Shown here piece by piece: positions 25,992-36,135 of a DNA stretch of 64,000 nt. Origin of the DNA: Candidatus Amulumruptor caecigallinarius (GTDB lineage: Bacteria > Bacteroidota > Bacteroidia > Bacteroidales > Muribaculaceae). The notes below the pieces were generated by a model. It worked only from the letters and a program-made list of their open reading frames with translations. It did not search any database and was not told where the DNA came from. Position numbers and translations under genes: made by a program. Location: positions 1,028,402-1,092,401 of the forward strand of contig JAMPDP010000001.1 in the NCBI GenBank assembly GCA_023665605.1. Reading direction: 5' to 3'. Each line of letters begins with the position of its first letter. Positions within the stretch are counted from its first letter, which is position 1.

Positions 25992-26975
25992 ATGGCTTAC
26001 GCGAGAATAACGGGCGTCGCTTCATGGGTGCCTGACGACATACTCGACAACGAGATGCTCTCGAAGATGGTCGACACCAACGACGAGTGGATCACCACGC
26101 GTGTCGGCATCAAGGAGCGCCACATCCTCCACAAGGATGGCGCCGGCTCCAGCTACATGGGCATCAAGGCCGTCAACAAGCTCCTGGAGAGCACCGGCAC
26201 CAAGCCCGAGGAGGTGGACCTGCTCATCTGCGCTACCTCCAACCCCGACTACCGTTTCCCCTCCACCGGCTCCGTCATTGCTCACGGATGCGGACTCTCG
26301 GAGTGTTACGCCTACGACATTCAGGCCGCGTGCGCCGGATTTCTCGTGGCGCTGCAGGATGCCGCCGCCTACGTCCGCTCGGGCCTCCGCCGCAAGGTGG
26401 TGGTGGTGGCCGCCGAGAAGATGTCGTCTATGACCAACTACTCCGACCGCTCCACATGCCCCCTGTTCGGCGATGCTGCTGCGTGCATGCTGATTGAGCC
26501 CTCCGAGAAGCCCGTGGGCATCATGGACGGCGTGTTCCACATCAACGGCGAGGGTCTGCCCCACCTGCTGATGAAGGCCGGTGGCTCCGTGCTCCCCGCC
26601 TCACACGAGACTGTGGATGCCGGCGACCACTACATCTATCAGGAGGGCCGTCAGGTCTACAAGCACGCCGTCACCGATATGCTCACCTCAAGCCTCGACG
26701 TGGCACAGCGCAACGGCCTGACCATGGAGAGCGTGGACTGGTTCATCCCCCATCAGGCCAACCTGCGCATCATCGAGGCCGTGGCTGAACGCGCCGGCAT
26801 CGACCATGACAAGGTGCTGGTCAACATCCAGAAGTACGGCAACACCTCGGCAGCCTCCATTCCTCTGTGCATCGACGAGTACAAGGAGCGCCTCAAGCCC
26901 GGTGACAAGATTATCCTCACCGCTTTCGGAGCCGGCTTCACCTGGGGTGCCCTCTACATCATCTGGGACCTCTGA
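25992..26975 (+). CDS. fabH: Beta-ketoacyl-ACP synthase III
   Basis: A 327-residue condensing enzyme that starts fatty-acid synthesis by joining an acyl-CoA primer to malonyl-ACP. Catalytic Cys lies in AYDIQAACAGFLVAL (~105-119), His in WFIPHQANLRI (~250) and Asn in YGNTSAASIP (~280). A FabH that accepts branched primers would fit the nearby ilv genes and the known iso/anteiso lipids of Bacteroidales, but specificity cannot be read here. It follows rpmF by 162 nt; that gap holds no gene. Confidence 0.95.
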   Translation: MAYARITGVASWVPDDILDNEMLSKMVDTNDEWITTRVGIKERHILHKDGAGSSYMGIKAVNKLLESTGTKPEEVDLLICATSNPDYRFPSTGSVIAHGCGLSECYAYDIQAACAGFLVALQDAAAYVRSGLRRKVVVVAAEKMSSMTNYSDRSTCPLFGDAAACMLIEPSEKPVGIMDGVFHINGEGLPHLLMKAGGSVLPASHETVDAGDHYIYQEGRQVYKHAVTDMLTSSLDVAQRNGLTMESVDWFIPHQANLRIIEAVAERAGIDHDKVLVNIQKYGNTSAASIPLCIDEYKERLKPGDKIILTAFGAGFTWGALYIIWDL

Positions 26976-27014
26976 GCCGTCACGCCGACGCTCTCTGACA
27001 GCAATTTTCACACG

Positions 27015-27040
27015 AGATAGCATCTTTTAAGGTGCTATCT
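27015..27040 (+). terminator. Hairpin after fabH, overlapping the era -7 box
   Basis: AGATAGCATCTT (27015-27026) and AAGGTGCTATCT (27029-27040) form a near-perfect stem (one T-G pair), followed by TTGTTGTT. The right arm contains the start of TATCTTTG (27036-27043), the probable era -7 box, so one sequence may both end the fabH transcript and begin that of era. Confidence 0.5.
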
Positions 27041-27043
27041 TTG
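27036..27043 (+). promoter_or_regulatory. -7 box for era
   Basis: TATCTTTG 48 nt before the era ATG; the -33 region overlaps the terminator-like hairpin and has no clear TTTG. Confidence 0.45.
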
Positions 27044-27091
27044 TTGTTATAGGCAAGAAACCTATTGACAAGACCACCTCTATACACAGAT

Positions 27092-27991
27092 ATGGACACA
27101 CAGCATACACCGCATAAAGCCGGATTTGTCAACATCGTCGGCAACCCTAACGTGGGCAAGTCCACGCTGATGAATGACCTTGTGGGTGAGCGCGTGAGCA
27201 TCATCACCTCCAAGGCGCAGACCACCCGCCACCGCATCATGGGCATCCTCAACACGCCCGAATACCAGATAGTGTTCTCCGACACGCCGGGGGTGCTCGC
27301 CCCGAAGTATCGCCTCCAGGAGAGCATGCTTGAGGCGAGTGAAGGGGCCTTGACAGATGCCGACATCCTGCTCTACGTCACTGACGTGGTGGAGGATCCG
27401 GAGAAGAACGCCGAGTTTCTGGCCAAGGTGGCCAAGGAGACCGTGCCGGTGCTTCTTGTCATCAACAAGGTGGACCTCGTCAAGGATCAGGCACAGCTTG
27501 AAGCTATCGTGGCCAAGTGGCAGGAGCGGCTCCCCAACGCCGAGATATTCCCCATGTCGGCCCTCCACCACTTCAACGTGGAGAACCTGATGAAGCGCAT
27601 CGTGGAGCTCCTTCCCGACTCGCCCCCCTACTTCGGCAAGGATGCCCTCACCGACAAGCCGGCTCGCTTCTTCGTCACCGAGATAATACGCGAGAAGATA
27701 CTGCTCAACTATGACAAGGAGGTGCCCTACTCCACCGAGGTCATCGTCGAGAAATTTGACGAAAAGGAGGGGTCCATTCACATCATGGCTGTGATCTACG
27801 TGGAGCGCGACTCCCAGAAGGGCATCATCATAGGTCATGGCGGCTCCAAGCTCAAGAAGGTGGGCATCGAGGCCCGCAAGGACATCGAGACCTTCTTCGG
27901 CAAGAAGGTGTATCTGGAGCTGTTTGTCAAGGTGGAGCCCAACTGGCGCAACCGCGACAACAAGCTCCGCGCATTCGGCTACATCGAGTGA
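27092..27991 (+). CDS. era: GTPase Era
   Basis: A 299-residue GTPase that binds the 3' end of 16S rRNA during 30S maturation. G1 is NPNVGKST (~16-23), G2 includes the TTRH region, G3 is DTPG (~62) and G4 is NKVD (~124). The C-terminal KH domain has IIGHGGSKLKKVGIEARKDI (~246-265). The ATG at 27092 is chosen over a TTG at 27065. der follows after 96 nt with its own -7 box. Confidence 0.95.
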   Translation: MDTQHTPHKAGFVNIVGNPNVGKSTLMNDLVGERVSIITSKAQTTRHRIMGILNTPEYQIVFSDTPGVLAPKYRLQESMLEASEGALTDADILLYVTDVVEDPEKNAEFLAKVAKETVPVLLVINKVDLVKDQAQLEAIVAKWQERLPNAEIFPMSALHHFNVENLMKRIVELLPDSPPYFGKDALTDKPARFFVTEIIREKILLNYDKEVPYSTEVIVEKFDEKEGSIHIMAVIYVERDSQKGIIIGHGGSKLKKVGIEARKDIETFFGKKVYLELFVKVEPNWRNRDNKLRAFGYIE

Positions 27992-28008
27992 TAGCCGATA
28001 ATTTTCAC

Positions 28009-28016
28009 TAACTTTG
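28009..28016 (+). promoter_or_regulatory. -7 box for der
   Basis: TAACTTTG, 71 nt before the der ATG at 28088; no clear -33 element. Confidence 0.45.
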
Positions 28017-28087
28017 CAGACGCGCCTGCAGCAGCCGTGCCACGGCTGCCGGCGGCCACCTGCACGTTTCACTACTATCACATCACC

Positions 28088-29407
28088 ATGGGACAGATGA
28101 TCGCCATAGTCGGACGCCCTAACGTGGGCAAGTCCACGCTATTCAACCGCCTCACCCAGAGCCGTTCAGCCATTGTGGATGACACGGCGGGCACTACCCG
28201 TGACCGCCAGTATGGCAAGGTGGACTGGAACGGGCGCGAGTTTTCCATCGTCGACACCGGCGGATGGGTTGTGAACTCCGACGACATCTTCGAGGAGGAG
28301 ATCAACAAGCAGGTGGCTCTGGCCATCGAGCAGGCTGACGAGATACTCTTCGTGGTGGATGCCATGAACGGCGTCACTGACCTTGACGACCATATCGCCG
28401 AAATCCTCCGCAAGGCCAAGAAGCCGGTCATCCTCGTGGCCAACAAGGTTGACTCCAACGACTGGCTCTACAACGTGCCGGAGTTCTACTCCCTGGGGCT
28501 CGGCGACCCCTACCCGGTGAGCGCCGTCAACGGCTTCGGCACCGGCGACCTCCTGGACGAGGTGGTCAAGGAGCTGCCCGAGCCTGACCCGGATGCCGAG
28601 GAGCAGCTTGACGACATCCCCAAGTTTGCCATCGTCGGCCGCCCCAATGCCGGAAAGTCATCCATCATCAACGCTTTCATCGGCGAGGAGCGCAACATCG
28701 TCACCGACATTGCCGGCACCACCCGCGACAGCATCTACACCCGCTACAACAAGTACGGGTTTGACTTCTATCTGGTGGACACCGCCGGCATCCGCAAGAA
28801 GAACAAGGTGAACGAGGACATCGAGTATTACTCGGTGATTCGCTCCATCCGCGCCATCGAGGCCTCCGACGTGTGCATACTGATGATTGATGCCACCCGC
28901 GGCATCGAGGCACAGGACGCCAACATCTTCTCGCTCATTCAGCGCAACAAGAAGGGTCTGGTGGTGTGCGTCAACAAGTGGGACTTGGTGGAGGACAAGT
29001 CAGTCGCCGCCATCCGCCACTTCGAGGAGGCCATCCGCAGCCGCTTCGCACCTTTCGTCGACTTCCCCATCATCTTCGGCTCCGCTCTGACCAAGCAGCG
29101 CATCTTCAAGGTGCTCCAGACAGCCGTGGAGGTATATGAAAACCGCAAGCGCACCGTCCCCACGTCGCAGCTCAACACAGTGATGCTCGAAGCCATCGCC
29201 GCCTACCCGCCACCCGCCAACAAGGGCAAGTACGTGAAAATAAAGTATGTGACGATGCTCAAGGGTGCGCAGGTGCCTACCTTCATCTTCTTCTGCAACC
29301 TGCCCCAGTGGGTCAAGGAGCCCTACCGGCGCTATCTCGAGAACAAGATACGCGAGAACTGGGACTTCACCGGCACCCCCATCAACGTCTATATGCGCGA
29401 GAAGTAA
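28088..29407 (+). CDS. der: GTPase Der (EngA)
   Basis: A 439-residue ribosome-assembly GTPase with two tandem G domains and a C-terminal KH-like domain, required for 50S maturation. G domain 1: GRPNVGKST (~9-17), DTGGW, NKVD. G domain 2: GRPNAGKSS (~181-189), [12 protein letters not shown]. The KH-like end (residues ~355-439) has [20 protein letters not shown] 28088 is chosen because it starts directly before the first G domain; an upstream in-frame extension to 28037 has no homologous look. tyrS follows after 89 nt. Confidence 0.95.
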   Translation: MGQMIAIVGRPNVGKSTLFNRLTQSRSAIVDDTAGTTRDRQYGKVDWNGREFSIVDTGGWVVNSDDIFEEEINKQVALAIEQADEILFVVDAMNGVTDLDDHIAEILRKAKKPVILVANKVDSNDWLYNVPEFYSLGLGDPYPVSAVNGFGTGDLLDEVVKELPEPDPDAEEQLDDIPKFAIVGRPNAGKSSIINAFIGEERNIVTDIAGTTRDSIYTRYNKYGFDFYLVDTAGIRKKNKVNEDIEYYSVIRSIRAIEASDVCILMIDATRGIEAQDANIFSLIQRNKKGLVVCVNKWDLVEDKSVAAIRHFEEAIRSRFAPFVDFPIIFGSALTKQRIFKVLQTAVEVYENRKRTVPTSQLNTVMLEAIAAYPPPANKGKYVKIKYVTMLKGAQVPTFIFFCNLPQWVKEPYRRYLENKIRENWDFTGTPINVYMREK

Positions 29408-29496
29408 CACCGCAATTCCGCCCCCCTTATACCTCCCCGCGAGGCCCGAACCCGTCATTTTCACTCATTAACACATAGACACCCCCGCACACAGAT

Positions 29497-30789
29497 ATGA
29501 ACTTCGTTGAAGAACTCAAATGGCGCGGCATGATACACCAGTTCATGCCCGGCACCGAGGAACAGCTCTCCAAAGAGATGACCACGGCATATCTCGGCAT
29601 CGACCCCACCGCTGACTCCCTCCACATCGGCCACCTTGTCGGCGTGATGATGCTCCGCCACCTCCAGCAGGCCGGCCACCGCCCCATCGCCCTGATAGGG
29701 GGCGCCACCGGCATGATCGGCGACCCCTCCATGAAGAGCCAGGAGCGCAAGCTGCTCGACGTGGAGACCCTGCGCCACAATCAGGAGGCCATCAAGAAGC
29801 AGCTCTCCAAGTTCCTCGACTTCGACAGCGACGCCCCCAACGCAGCCATCCTCGTCAACAACTATGACTGGATGAAGTCATTCTCATTCATCGACTTCAT
29901 CCGCGACATCGGCAAGCACATCACCGTCAACTACATGATGGCCAAGGACTCCGTGAAGAAGCGTCTGGGCGGCGACAACCAGCAGGGCATGTCGTTCACA
30001 GAGTTTTCATACCAGCTGATGCAGGGCTACGACTTCCTCTACCTCTACGAGCACCACGGCTGCCGCCTGCAGCTCGGCGGCTCTGACCAGTGGGGCAACA
30101 TCACCACCGGCACCGAGCTGATACGCCGCATCAACGGCGGCGAGGCCTTTGCGCTCACCTGCCCCCTCATCACCAAGGCTGACGGCACCAAGTTCGGCAA
30201 GACCGAGAGCGGCAACGTATGGCTCGACCCCCGCTACACATCCCCCTACAAGTTCTATCAGTTCTGGCTCAACGTCGCTGACGACGATGCCGAGAAGTAC
30301 ATCAAAATCTTCACCTCTCTGAGCCGCGAGGAGATTGAAGCCCTCGTAGCCGAGCAGCAGGCCGACCCCGGCAAGCGCCCCCTGCAGAAGCGTCTGGCCA
30401 AGGAGCTCACCACCATGGTGCACAGCGAGGCCGACTGGCGCGCCGCCGTCGATGCCTCTGAAATCCTCTTCAGCAACCATGCCGGCGAGACGCTGCGCAA
30501 CACTCCCGAAGGCATCCTCCTCGAGGTGCTCGAAGGGGTCCCCACCTTCGACGTAAAGCGCACCGACATAGAGAACGGCACCAAGATAGCTGACCTCCTG
30601 GTGGACCTCGCGCCGGTATTCCCCTCCAAGAGCGAACTCCGCAAGCTCGCACAGCAGGGTGGCTTCGCCATCAATCAGGAGAAGGTGGCCGACATCTACG
30701 CCCCGGCCACCGTCGATATGCTCCTCCAGAACAAGTACATGCTGATCCGCAAAGGCAAGAAGAACTACTTCCTGCTCCGCGCCCTCTGA
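29497..30789 (+). CDS. tyrS: Tyrosyl-tRNA synthetase
   Basis: A 430-residue class I aminoacyl-tRNA synthetase, TyrRS. The HIGH motif is HIGHLVG (~44-50), the tyrosine pocket includes [24 protein letters not shown] (in two parts, ~176-199), and the KMSKS-equivalent loop is KFGKTESG (~231-238). An S4-type RNA-binding domain closes the protein ([20 protein letters not shown]). Standard bacterial length. It is convergent with mltG. Confidence 0.95.
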   Translation: MNFVEELKWRGMIHQFMPGTEEQLSKEMTTAYLGIDPTADSLHIGHLVGVMMLRHLQQAGHRPIALIGGATGMIGDPSMKSQERKLLDVETLRHNQEAIKKQLSKFLDFDSDAPNAAILVNNYDWMKSFSFIDFIRDIGKHITVNYMMAKDSVKKRLGGDNQQGMSFTEFSYQLMQGYDFLYLYEHHGCRLQLGGSDQWGNITTGTELIRRINGGEAFALTCPLITKADGTKFGKTESGNVWLDPRYTSPYKFYQFWLNVADDDAEKYIKIFTSLSREEIEALVAEQQADPGKRPLQKRLAKELTTMVHSEADWRAAVDASEILFSNHAGETLRNTPEGILLEVLEGVPTFDVKRTDIENGTKIADLLVDLAPVFPSKSELRKLAQQGGFAINQEKVADIYAPATVDMLLQNKYMLIRKGKKNYFLLRAL

Positions 30790-30818
30790 CATATGTGCCG
30801 CTGAGGAGACAACCTTAA

Positions 30819-30854
30819 CCCCGGGTGCCGCTGCGATAGCGCAGGCATCCGGGG
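30819..30854. repeat. REP-like hairpin unit
   Basis: CCCCGGGTGCC (30819-30829) pairs with GGCATCCGGGG (30844-30854), with one G-T pair. It is a single solo copy of the CCCCGGATGCC hairpin that occurs twice in repeats B, C and D, and it may serve as the tyrS terminator. Confidence 0.6.
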
Positions 30855-30874
30855 CATGTGCGGCTTATCAGGAA

Positions 30875-30999
30875 GGTGTTGCAAAACCGGCAATTTCCGT
30901 CAATTTGTAGGGATGCACCGTGGTGCATCCGCTGATTTACAGATTGTTGCGCCGGATGCACCACGGTGCATCCCTACAAGCTGATGGTTTTGCAACACC
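30875..30999. repeat. Nested perfect palindrome between tyrS and mltG
   Basis: Outer arms GGTGTTGCAAAACC (30875-30888) and GGTTTTGCAACACC (30986-30999) are perfect 14-bp inverted repeats. Inside them, 26-bp arms at 30906-30931 and 30953-30978 (each beginning or ending with TGTAGGGATGCACC or its complement) are also perfect, around a 21-nt loop. The inner arms each contain the smaller palindrome GATGCACCGTGGTGCATC. Architecture recalls a miniature transposable or REP-type element; no frame inside is credible. The whole gap 30790-31084 holds no gene. Confidence 0.8.
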
Positions 31000-31084
31000 A
31001 TCTTTACAACATGAGCTCGACATCAGCGGGGTTATGCAACACCCTGTCCGCTCATAGTTCGTAATGGAAGCGGCGCCGGGGGGG

Positions 31085-32179
31085 TCAGTGGATGCCGCGG
31101 CGGTTGAGGGCAGCCTGGTAGCGGCGGGCGTTGGCCTGGTGGACGGCGTAGGTGGTGGCGAAGTTGTGGTAGCCGGAGAAGTCCTCGCGGGCGCACATGA
31201 ACAGGTAGTCATGCTCGGGGGCATTGAGCACCTGGTCGATGGTCGCAGCCGTGGCCATGCGTATCGGCCCGGGAGGGAGTCCGGAGTTGAGGTAGGTGTT
31301 GTAGGGTGACTGCACCTTGAGATGCGCTCCGGTGATGCGCCGCAATGAGAAGTCGCCCACGGCATATTTCACCGTGGGGTCAGCCTGCAGCCGCATCCCC
31401 TTGTGGAATCGGTTTAGGTAGAGTCGCGCCACCATCGGCCGCTCGTCACTCTTGGCGGTCTCCTCCTCGACGATGGAGGCAATGGTGGCCACCTGTACGG
31501 GCGTGAGCCCCAATGCCTTGGCTTTGGCCAGCCGTTCATCGTCCCAGAAATCTCTGTACTTACGGTAAATCTTGCGCGTCAGTGATGAGCCCCCGGAGGT
31601 GGTCCAGTAGGTCTCGTAGGTGTCAGGCATGAACACCGCCGGAAACTCCTCGGGGCTGAATCCCCGGTTGCGCAGTATCGTGTCAGCCGAGGCGAGAAAA
31701 TCCTCGGGAGTTGTCTCTAACTCGGTGGCCAAGCGGTCGGCGAGCTGCCGCATGGTGCGGACATTGTTAAAAGTGACCGTGACGGGTGTCTGCCGCCCCT
31801 TAGCCAGAGCGCGAGCCGTGGAGAGGGCCATGCGCCCCGACGTAATCTCATAAGCGCCATGGGCCTTGTGAGGATGGCCACCCTGGAGGCGCCAGAGCAT
31901 ATACACGCGGTTGCCCATGGAGGAGCCGAGAGTGGAGCGCAGCGAGTCACGCACGGAGCCGTACGTGGCCCCCTGCGGAATTTTCAGCCACACGGACTCT
32001 CCACGGTGTCCTTCGAGGCCCACCATCCACAAGCACGCGAGCATTGCCAGCACACCGATGCCGATGAACAGCCACGCCACGGGGCTGAGTCCTCGGCGCG
32101 GTTTTTTCTTAGCCGACTTCTTGCCGCCGGGGCGTTTCGCTGATGCCTTGGCGGTTTTGGTACGCGGGGTGGTGGTCAT
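31085..32179 (-). CDS. mltG: Endolytic murein transglycosylase MltG
   Basis: A 364-residue YceG-like lytic transglycosylase that cuts nascent peptidoglycan and so sets glycan-strand length. A Lys/Arg-rich cytoplasmic start is followed by one membrane helix (VAWLFIGIGVLAMLACLWMV, ~33-52), a LysM-like periplasmic part and the catalytic domain with the essential Glu in IASIVEEETAKSDE (~238-251), LQADPTVKYA and LPPGPI. It shares a 4-nt ATGA overlap with the upstream permease gene, implying coupled translation. Confidence 0.93.
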   Translation of the reverse strand: MTTTPRTKTAKASAKRPGGKKSAKKKPRRGLSPVAWLFIGIGVLAMLACLWMVGLEGHRGESVWLKIPQGATYGSVRDSLRSTLGSSMGNRVYMLWRLQGGHPHKAHGAYEITSGRMALSTARALAKGRQTPVTVTFNNVRTMRQLADRLATELETTPEDFLASADTILRNRGFSPEEFPAVFMPDTYETYWTTSGGSSLTRKIYRKYRDFWDDERLAKAKALGLTPVQVATIASIVEEETAKSDERPMVARLYLNRFHKGMRLQADPTVKYAVGDFSLRRITGAHLKVQSPYNTYLNSGLPPGPIRMATAATIDQVLNAPEHDYLFMCAREDFSGYHNFATTYAVHQANARRYQAALNRRGIH

Positions 32180-33306
32180 GTCAGGTCAGAGGGGTATTGT
32201 TCGAGTTCGTGGGCTGCATGGCGGCCGCGGCGGTTGCTGCGTGAAATCACGAACCGGTCATAGTAAGCGAGCATCAGCGTGGTGAGCGGCAGGGCGATAA
32301 TCATGCCGATGATGCCCAACAGCGACCCCCACACCGAGAGCGATAGCAGTATAATGGCGGGATTGAGCCCCATGGCCTTGCCGAGAATTTTGGGCGTGAG
32401 GAAGAGGTCCTGAATCACCTGCACCACGCAATACACCAGGATTGCCAGGCCGAAGATGCTCCAGAAGTTGCCGTCGCCTCCCACCGAGTAAATCAGGCAC
32501 AGGAATGCCGTGAGCGGAATTGACACCAGTTGCAGGTAGGGCACCATGTTCATCAGCCCGATGAGCAGCCCCAGGGGGATAGCCATGGGGAGGCCGATAA
32601 TCAGGAAGCCGATGCAGAAGAGTATACCCACGATGAACGCCACCAGCGCCTGACCGCGGAAGTAGTGGTTCATGCTGTCCTTGATGTCACGGGCTATGGA
32701 GAAGGTGGTGCGGCGGTACTTGGGAGGCACCATCCAGCGTATGCCTCGCGCCAGCCGGTCATAGTCAATCATCAGGAACACCACGTAGAGTAGCACCAGC
32801 ACCCAGTTGAACAGACTGATTACCAGACTAATGCCGCTGGCAAGCAACCCCCATGTGGCCGTCAGGGCACTCTCCACCACCGACATCAGGTCTTTGTCAG
32901 CCACAAGGTCATAGATGGAGCCGAGGTCCACATTGCGCTTGATGAACTCATGTATAGCCTCCGGCAGGTAAGGCACATGGAGCTCGCTCTGGGCATAGTT
33001 CTTGAGGAGCGCCGCCATCTGCTGCACCTCGCTGAAGAGCGACGGGAGCAGGAACGCGCAGAGCACGCCGAAAAGCAGCAGGGCCTCAAACAGCGTGACG
33101 AACACAGCCACCAGACGTCCGCGCAGATGGAGTATCTGACGGTTATATTGCACGAAGGGCTCCAGGATGTAAGCCACCAGACATGCCACAAAGAATGGCA
33201 GCAGCACGTCACGCAGGATGCTGATCAGATAGACCACGCCGGCCAGCAGAGCCAGGCCGATGAGCATCCTCACCACGCGGTCAAAAGTATAAGGGCGAGC
33301 CCCCAT
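32176..33306 (-). CDS. AI-2E family transporter/permease
   Basis: A 376-residue polytopic membrane protein of the AI-2 exporter (PerM/YdiK/TqsA) family: two N-terminal helices, a soluble insertion of about 80 residues (LFSEVQQMAALLKNYAQ), then five or six helices including GLPMAIPLGLLIGLMNMVPY and VQDLFLTPKILGKAMGLNP-like VIQDLFLTPKILGK, which are family hallmarks. Substrates differ between members (AI-2, Na+/H+), so no substrate is assigned. The ATG at 33306 is chosen over an in-frame TTG at 33312. Its stop overlaps the mltG start. Confidence 0.85.
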   Translation of the reverse strand: MGARPYTFDRVVRMLIGLALLAGVVYLISILRDVLLPFFVACLVAYILEPFVQYNRQILHLRGRLVAVFVTLFEALLLFGVLCAFLLPSLFSEVQQMAALLKNYAQSELHVPYLPEAIHEFIKRNVDLGSIYDLVADKDLMSVVESALTATWGLLASGISLVISLFNWVLVLLYVVFLMIDYDRLARGIRWMVPPKYRRTTFSIARDIKDSMNHYFRGQALVAFIVGILFCIGFLIIGLPMAIPLGLLIGLMNMVPYLQLVSIPLTAFLCLIYSVGGDGNFWSIFGLAILVYCVVQVIQDLFLTPKILGKAMGLNPAIILLSLSVWGSLLGIIGMIIALPLTTLMLAYYDRFVISRSNRRGRHAAHELEQYPSDLT

Positions 33307-33407
33307 GAGCAAGAGATTAGAGTGTGTCTGTTATGATTGGTTGTCACGTTCGGTTGATGCTGAGTGGCCACCCGCCTGAGACGGTCGGCGTAGTCGGCGT
33401 GTCCCGG

Positions 33408-36068
33408 CTACTTGCGGAGCCAGCGCCACAGCTCGCCGATCCAGAGCACCAGAGAGGTGGAGGCGATGATGATGACCCAATCGGTCAGCTTCAGCGGCGT
33501 GACGGTGAAGAACTCGCCGCCGATGGTCACTATCAGCACCTGCCCGGCAACGATGGCCAGCGAGATGAGCAGGAAGCCGCCGCAACCCTTGAAGTGGAAC
33601 GCCGAGCGGCCGGACTCGAAGGCACGGGCATTGAACATGTTCCAGAACTGGAGGAACACAAAGATAGTGAAGAATAGCGAGAGTTCGTAGGGTGACAGCC
33701 CTGTGTTGGCATCCGTCATCGGCACGCGGCCCACCTCGGTGAGACAGGTGATGTCGGCGTGCTCGAAGTAGTAGAGGAGCCCCAGCAGCAGCAGGAAGAA
33801 GATGCCGCCCACGCCGATGATGGTCTCCCACATCGACTTGTTGATGATAAATGCCGTGCGTGGACGCGGCTTGTCCTTCATCACCGAGTGCGACGGCGGC
33901 AGCGATGCCAGCGCCATGGCTGCAAAGGTGTCCATGATGAGGTTCACCCAGAGCATCTGCGTCACCGTTAGCGGCGATTGCATGCCCATGAATGAGCCGC
34001 AGAGCACTATGAGGCATGCCACAACGTTGACCGTCATCTGAAAGAGGATGAACCGCTGGATGTTCTGATAGAGCGAGCGGCCCCACATCACGGCGCGACC
34101 TATGGACGTGAACGAGTTGTCAACGATGGTGATGTCCGAAGCCTCCTTCGCCACCGAGGTGCCGTCGCCCATGGAGAGGCCCACGTGGGCAGCCTTCAGG
34201 GCCGGGGCATCGTTGGTGCCGTCGCCCGTCACAGCCACCACCTCATTGTTGGCTTGCAGAGCCTCCACGAGCCGCTTCTTGTCCATGGGGCGAGCGCGGG
34301 CTATAATCTTCATGTCGCCGACACGCTCGCGCAGCTCGCCGTCAGTGAGTTCGGCAAACTCCACGCCGGTGATGATGTTTCGGTCAGAGTCCACGGCATC
34401 ATCCCACAGACCGATCTGCCGGCCAATCTCCTTGGCCGTGCCGGGGGTGTCGCCGGTGACAATCTTCACCTTGATGCCGGCGTTGAGCACTTCGCCCACC
34501 GCCGCGGGCACATCGGCGCGCACCGGATCAGAGATAGCCACGATGCCTAAGAAAGTAAGGTTCTCGGCCACCACCCTGCCGTCGGCAATGGTCTTGTCAC
34601 CCTCGCGGAGCTCCTGGTAGGCGAAACCGAGAGTGCGCATCGCCTGATTCTGATACTCTAACAGCTGTGCATCAACCTCCTGCCGCGTAACCCCGGGGGT
34701 GTTGCGGCACATGGAGAACACAATCTCCGGGGCTCCCTTGACGTAGAGAATCCGCTTGCCCGAGGCAGAGCGCACCACCGTGGCCATATACTTCCGCTCC
34801 GTGGTGAAGGGAAGTTCCTCAAGCGGAGCCGCCGCCTCGCGGAGAGCCACATAGTCAGCCCCGCGGCTCATGAGCCAGAGCAGCAGCGCACCCTCCGTGG
34901 GGTTGCCGAGCACCTCCGGCTTGTCAGCCCCGGCAGTGGTGTCGAGCTGCGCCGTGGAGTTGACGGCGATACCCTCATAGAGCACCTCATCGGAAGGGTT
35001 GCCGAAGAAGTTGGTCTTGTAGACCTGCATACGGTTCTGTGTGAGGGTACCGGTCTTGTCGGTGCATATCACCGCGGTGGCTCCCATGGTCTCGCAGGCA
35101 TGCATCTTGCGCACCAGGTTGTTAGTCTTGAGCATGCGGCGCATTGAGTAGGCCAGCGAGAGCGTCACCGCCATGGGCAACCCCTCCGGCACGGCCACCA
35201 CAATGAGTGTCACCGCCACCATGAAGGTCTGGAGCAGGAACGCCAGGAAAGGCATCCAGTCAAACTCCGGCACATTGATGAAATAGAGCACCACACGGCC
35301 AACAACGATGATGGCCGCGATGGCGTAAGAGATTTTGGAAATGAGCGACCCGAGCCCTTCGAGCTGTTCGCTCAGAGGGGTCTTTACGCTGTCGTCAATC
35401 TGGGCAGCCACGAACACCTTGCCGTTCTCGGTGCGGTCACCCACAGCCGTGACACGCATCACGCCGTGCCCCTCCATCACCTTGGTGCCGCGCAGGGCAT
35501 GGTTGGAGGGGAAAGTGGCATCCGGGTCAAACTGCGTCGGGTCGGTGAACTTGTGGGCTATCGGTTCGCCGGTAAGCGTGGACTCGTCGATGCCAAGCTG
35601 CACCGCTTCGAGCAGTTCGCCGTCGGCGGGCACCTCGTTGCCGGTGTTGAGCATTACGATGTCGCCCACCACCACGTCGCGCTTGGGCACCTGCGTGATG
35701 TGGCCGTTGCGCACCACCTGCACCGGCTCGTCATCATTCACCTGATTGAGCAGAGCAAACTCGCGGTCTGCCTTTGTCTCAAAGAAAAAGGAAAGCCCTG
35801 TGGCCAGGAATATGGCAATGAATATGCCCACCGGTTCAAAGAACACGGTAGCCCCCTGTCCCAGTCCATAATACTCATAGCAGGAGATGCCTATCGACAA
35901 AGCCCCGGCAATGAGCAGGATGATAATCAGCGGGTCGGAGAACTTCTCAAGGAAGCGCTTCCACAGCGGTTCCTTCTCGGGAGGGGTGAGGATGTTGGAG
36001 CCGTTTTCGCTGCGACTGCGGAGCACTTCCGCGTCGTCAAGGCCTTTATAGCGTTCAGTCTGTGACAT
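33408..36068 (-). CDS. Calcium-translocating P-type ATPase (PMCA-like)
   Basis: An 886-residue P-type ATPase of subtype II, Ca2+-exporting. Order: N-terminal actuator part, M1-M2, actuator domain with TGEP (~165), M4 with the Ca2+-site motif VPEGLPMAVTLSLAYS (~292-307), phosphorylation site CTDKTGTLTQNRM (Asp ~337), nucleotide domain with KGAPE, hinge TGDGTNDAPALKAAH (~614-628) and six C-terminal helices with NLIMDTFAAMALA. No calmodulin-binding tail is expected or seen. It is 67 nt downstream of the phosphonate operon and 95 nt before the permease, so it could be expressed with either. Confidence 0.92.
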   Translation of the reverse strand: MSQTERYKGLDDAEVLRSRSENGSNILTPPEKEPLWKRFLEKFSDPLIIILLIAGALSIGISCYEYYGLGQGATVFFEPVGIFIAIFLATGLSFFFETKADREFALLNQVNDDEPVQVVRNGHITQVPKRDVVVGDIVMLNTGNEVPADGELLEAVQLGIDESTLTGEPIAHKFTDPTQFDPDATFPSNHALRGTKVMEGHGVMRVTAVGDRTENGKVFVAAQIDDSVKTPLSEQLEGLGSLISKISYAIAAIIVVGRVVLYFINVPEFDWMPFLAFLLQTFMVAVTLIVVAVPEGLPMAVTLSLAYSMRRMLKTNNLVRKMHACETMGATAVICTDKTGTLTQNRMQVYKTNFFGNPSDEVLYEGIAVNSTAQLDTTAGADKPEVLGNPTEGALLLWLMSRGADYVALREAAAPLEELPFTTERKYMATVVRSASGKRILYVKGAPEIVFSMCRNTPGVTRQEVDAQLLEYQNQAMRTLGFAYQELREGDKTIADGRVVAENLTFLGIVAISDPVRADVPAAVGEVLNAGIKVKIVTGDTPGTAKEIGRQIGLWDDAVDSDRNIITGVEFAELTDGELRERVGDMKIIARARPMDKKRLVEALQANNEVVAVTGDGTNDAPALKAAHVGLSMGDGTSVAKEASDITIVDNSFTSIGRAVMWGRSLYQNIQRFILFQMTVNVVACLIVLCGSFMGMQSPLTVTQMLWVNLIMDTFAAMALASLPPSHSVMKDKPRPRTAFIINKSMWETIIGVGGIFFLLLLGLLYYFEHADITCLTEVGRVPMTDANTGLSPYELSLFFTIFVFLQFWNMFNARAFESGRSAFHFKGCGGFLLISLAIVAGQVLIVTIGGEFFTVTPLKLTDWVIIIASTSLVLWIGELWRWLRK

Positions 36069-36135
36069 GGGGATATGTTGCAGTATGGTGGAGACGAGGA
36101 GAGAGCATGATGGTAGCGAGGGGTGAGGAGCCGTG

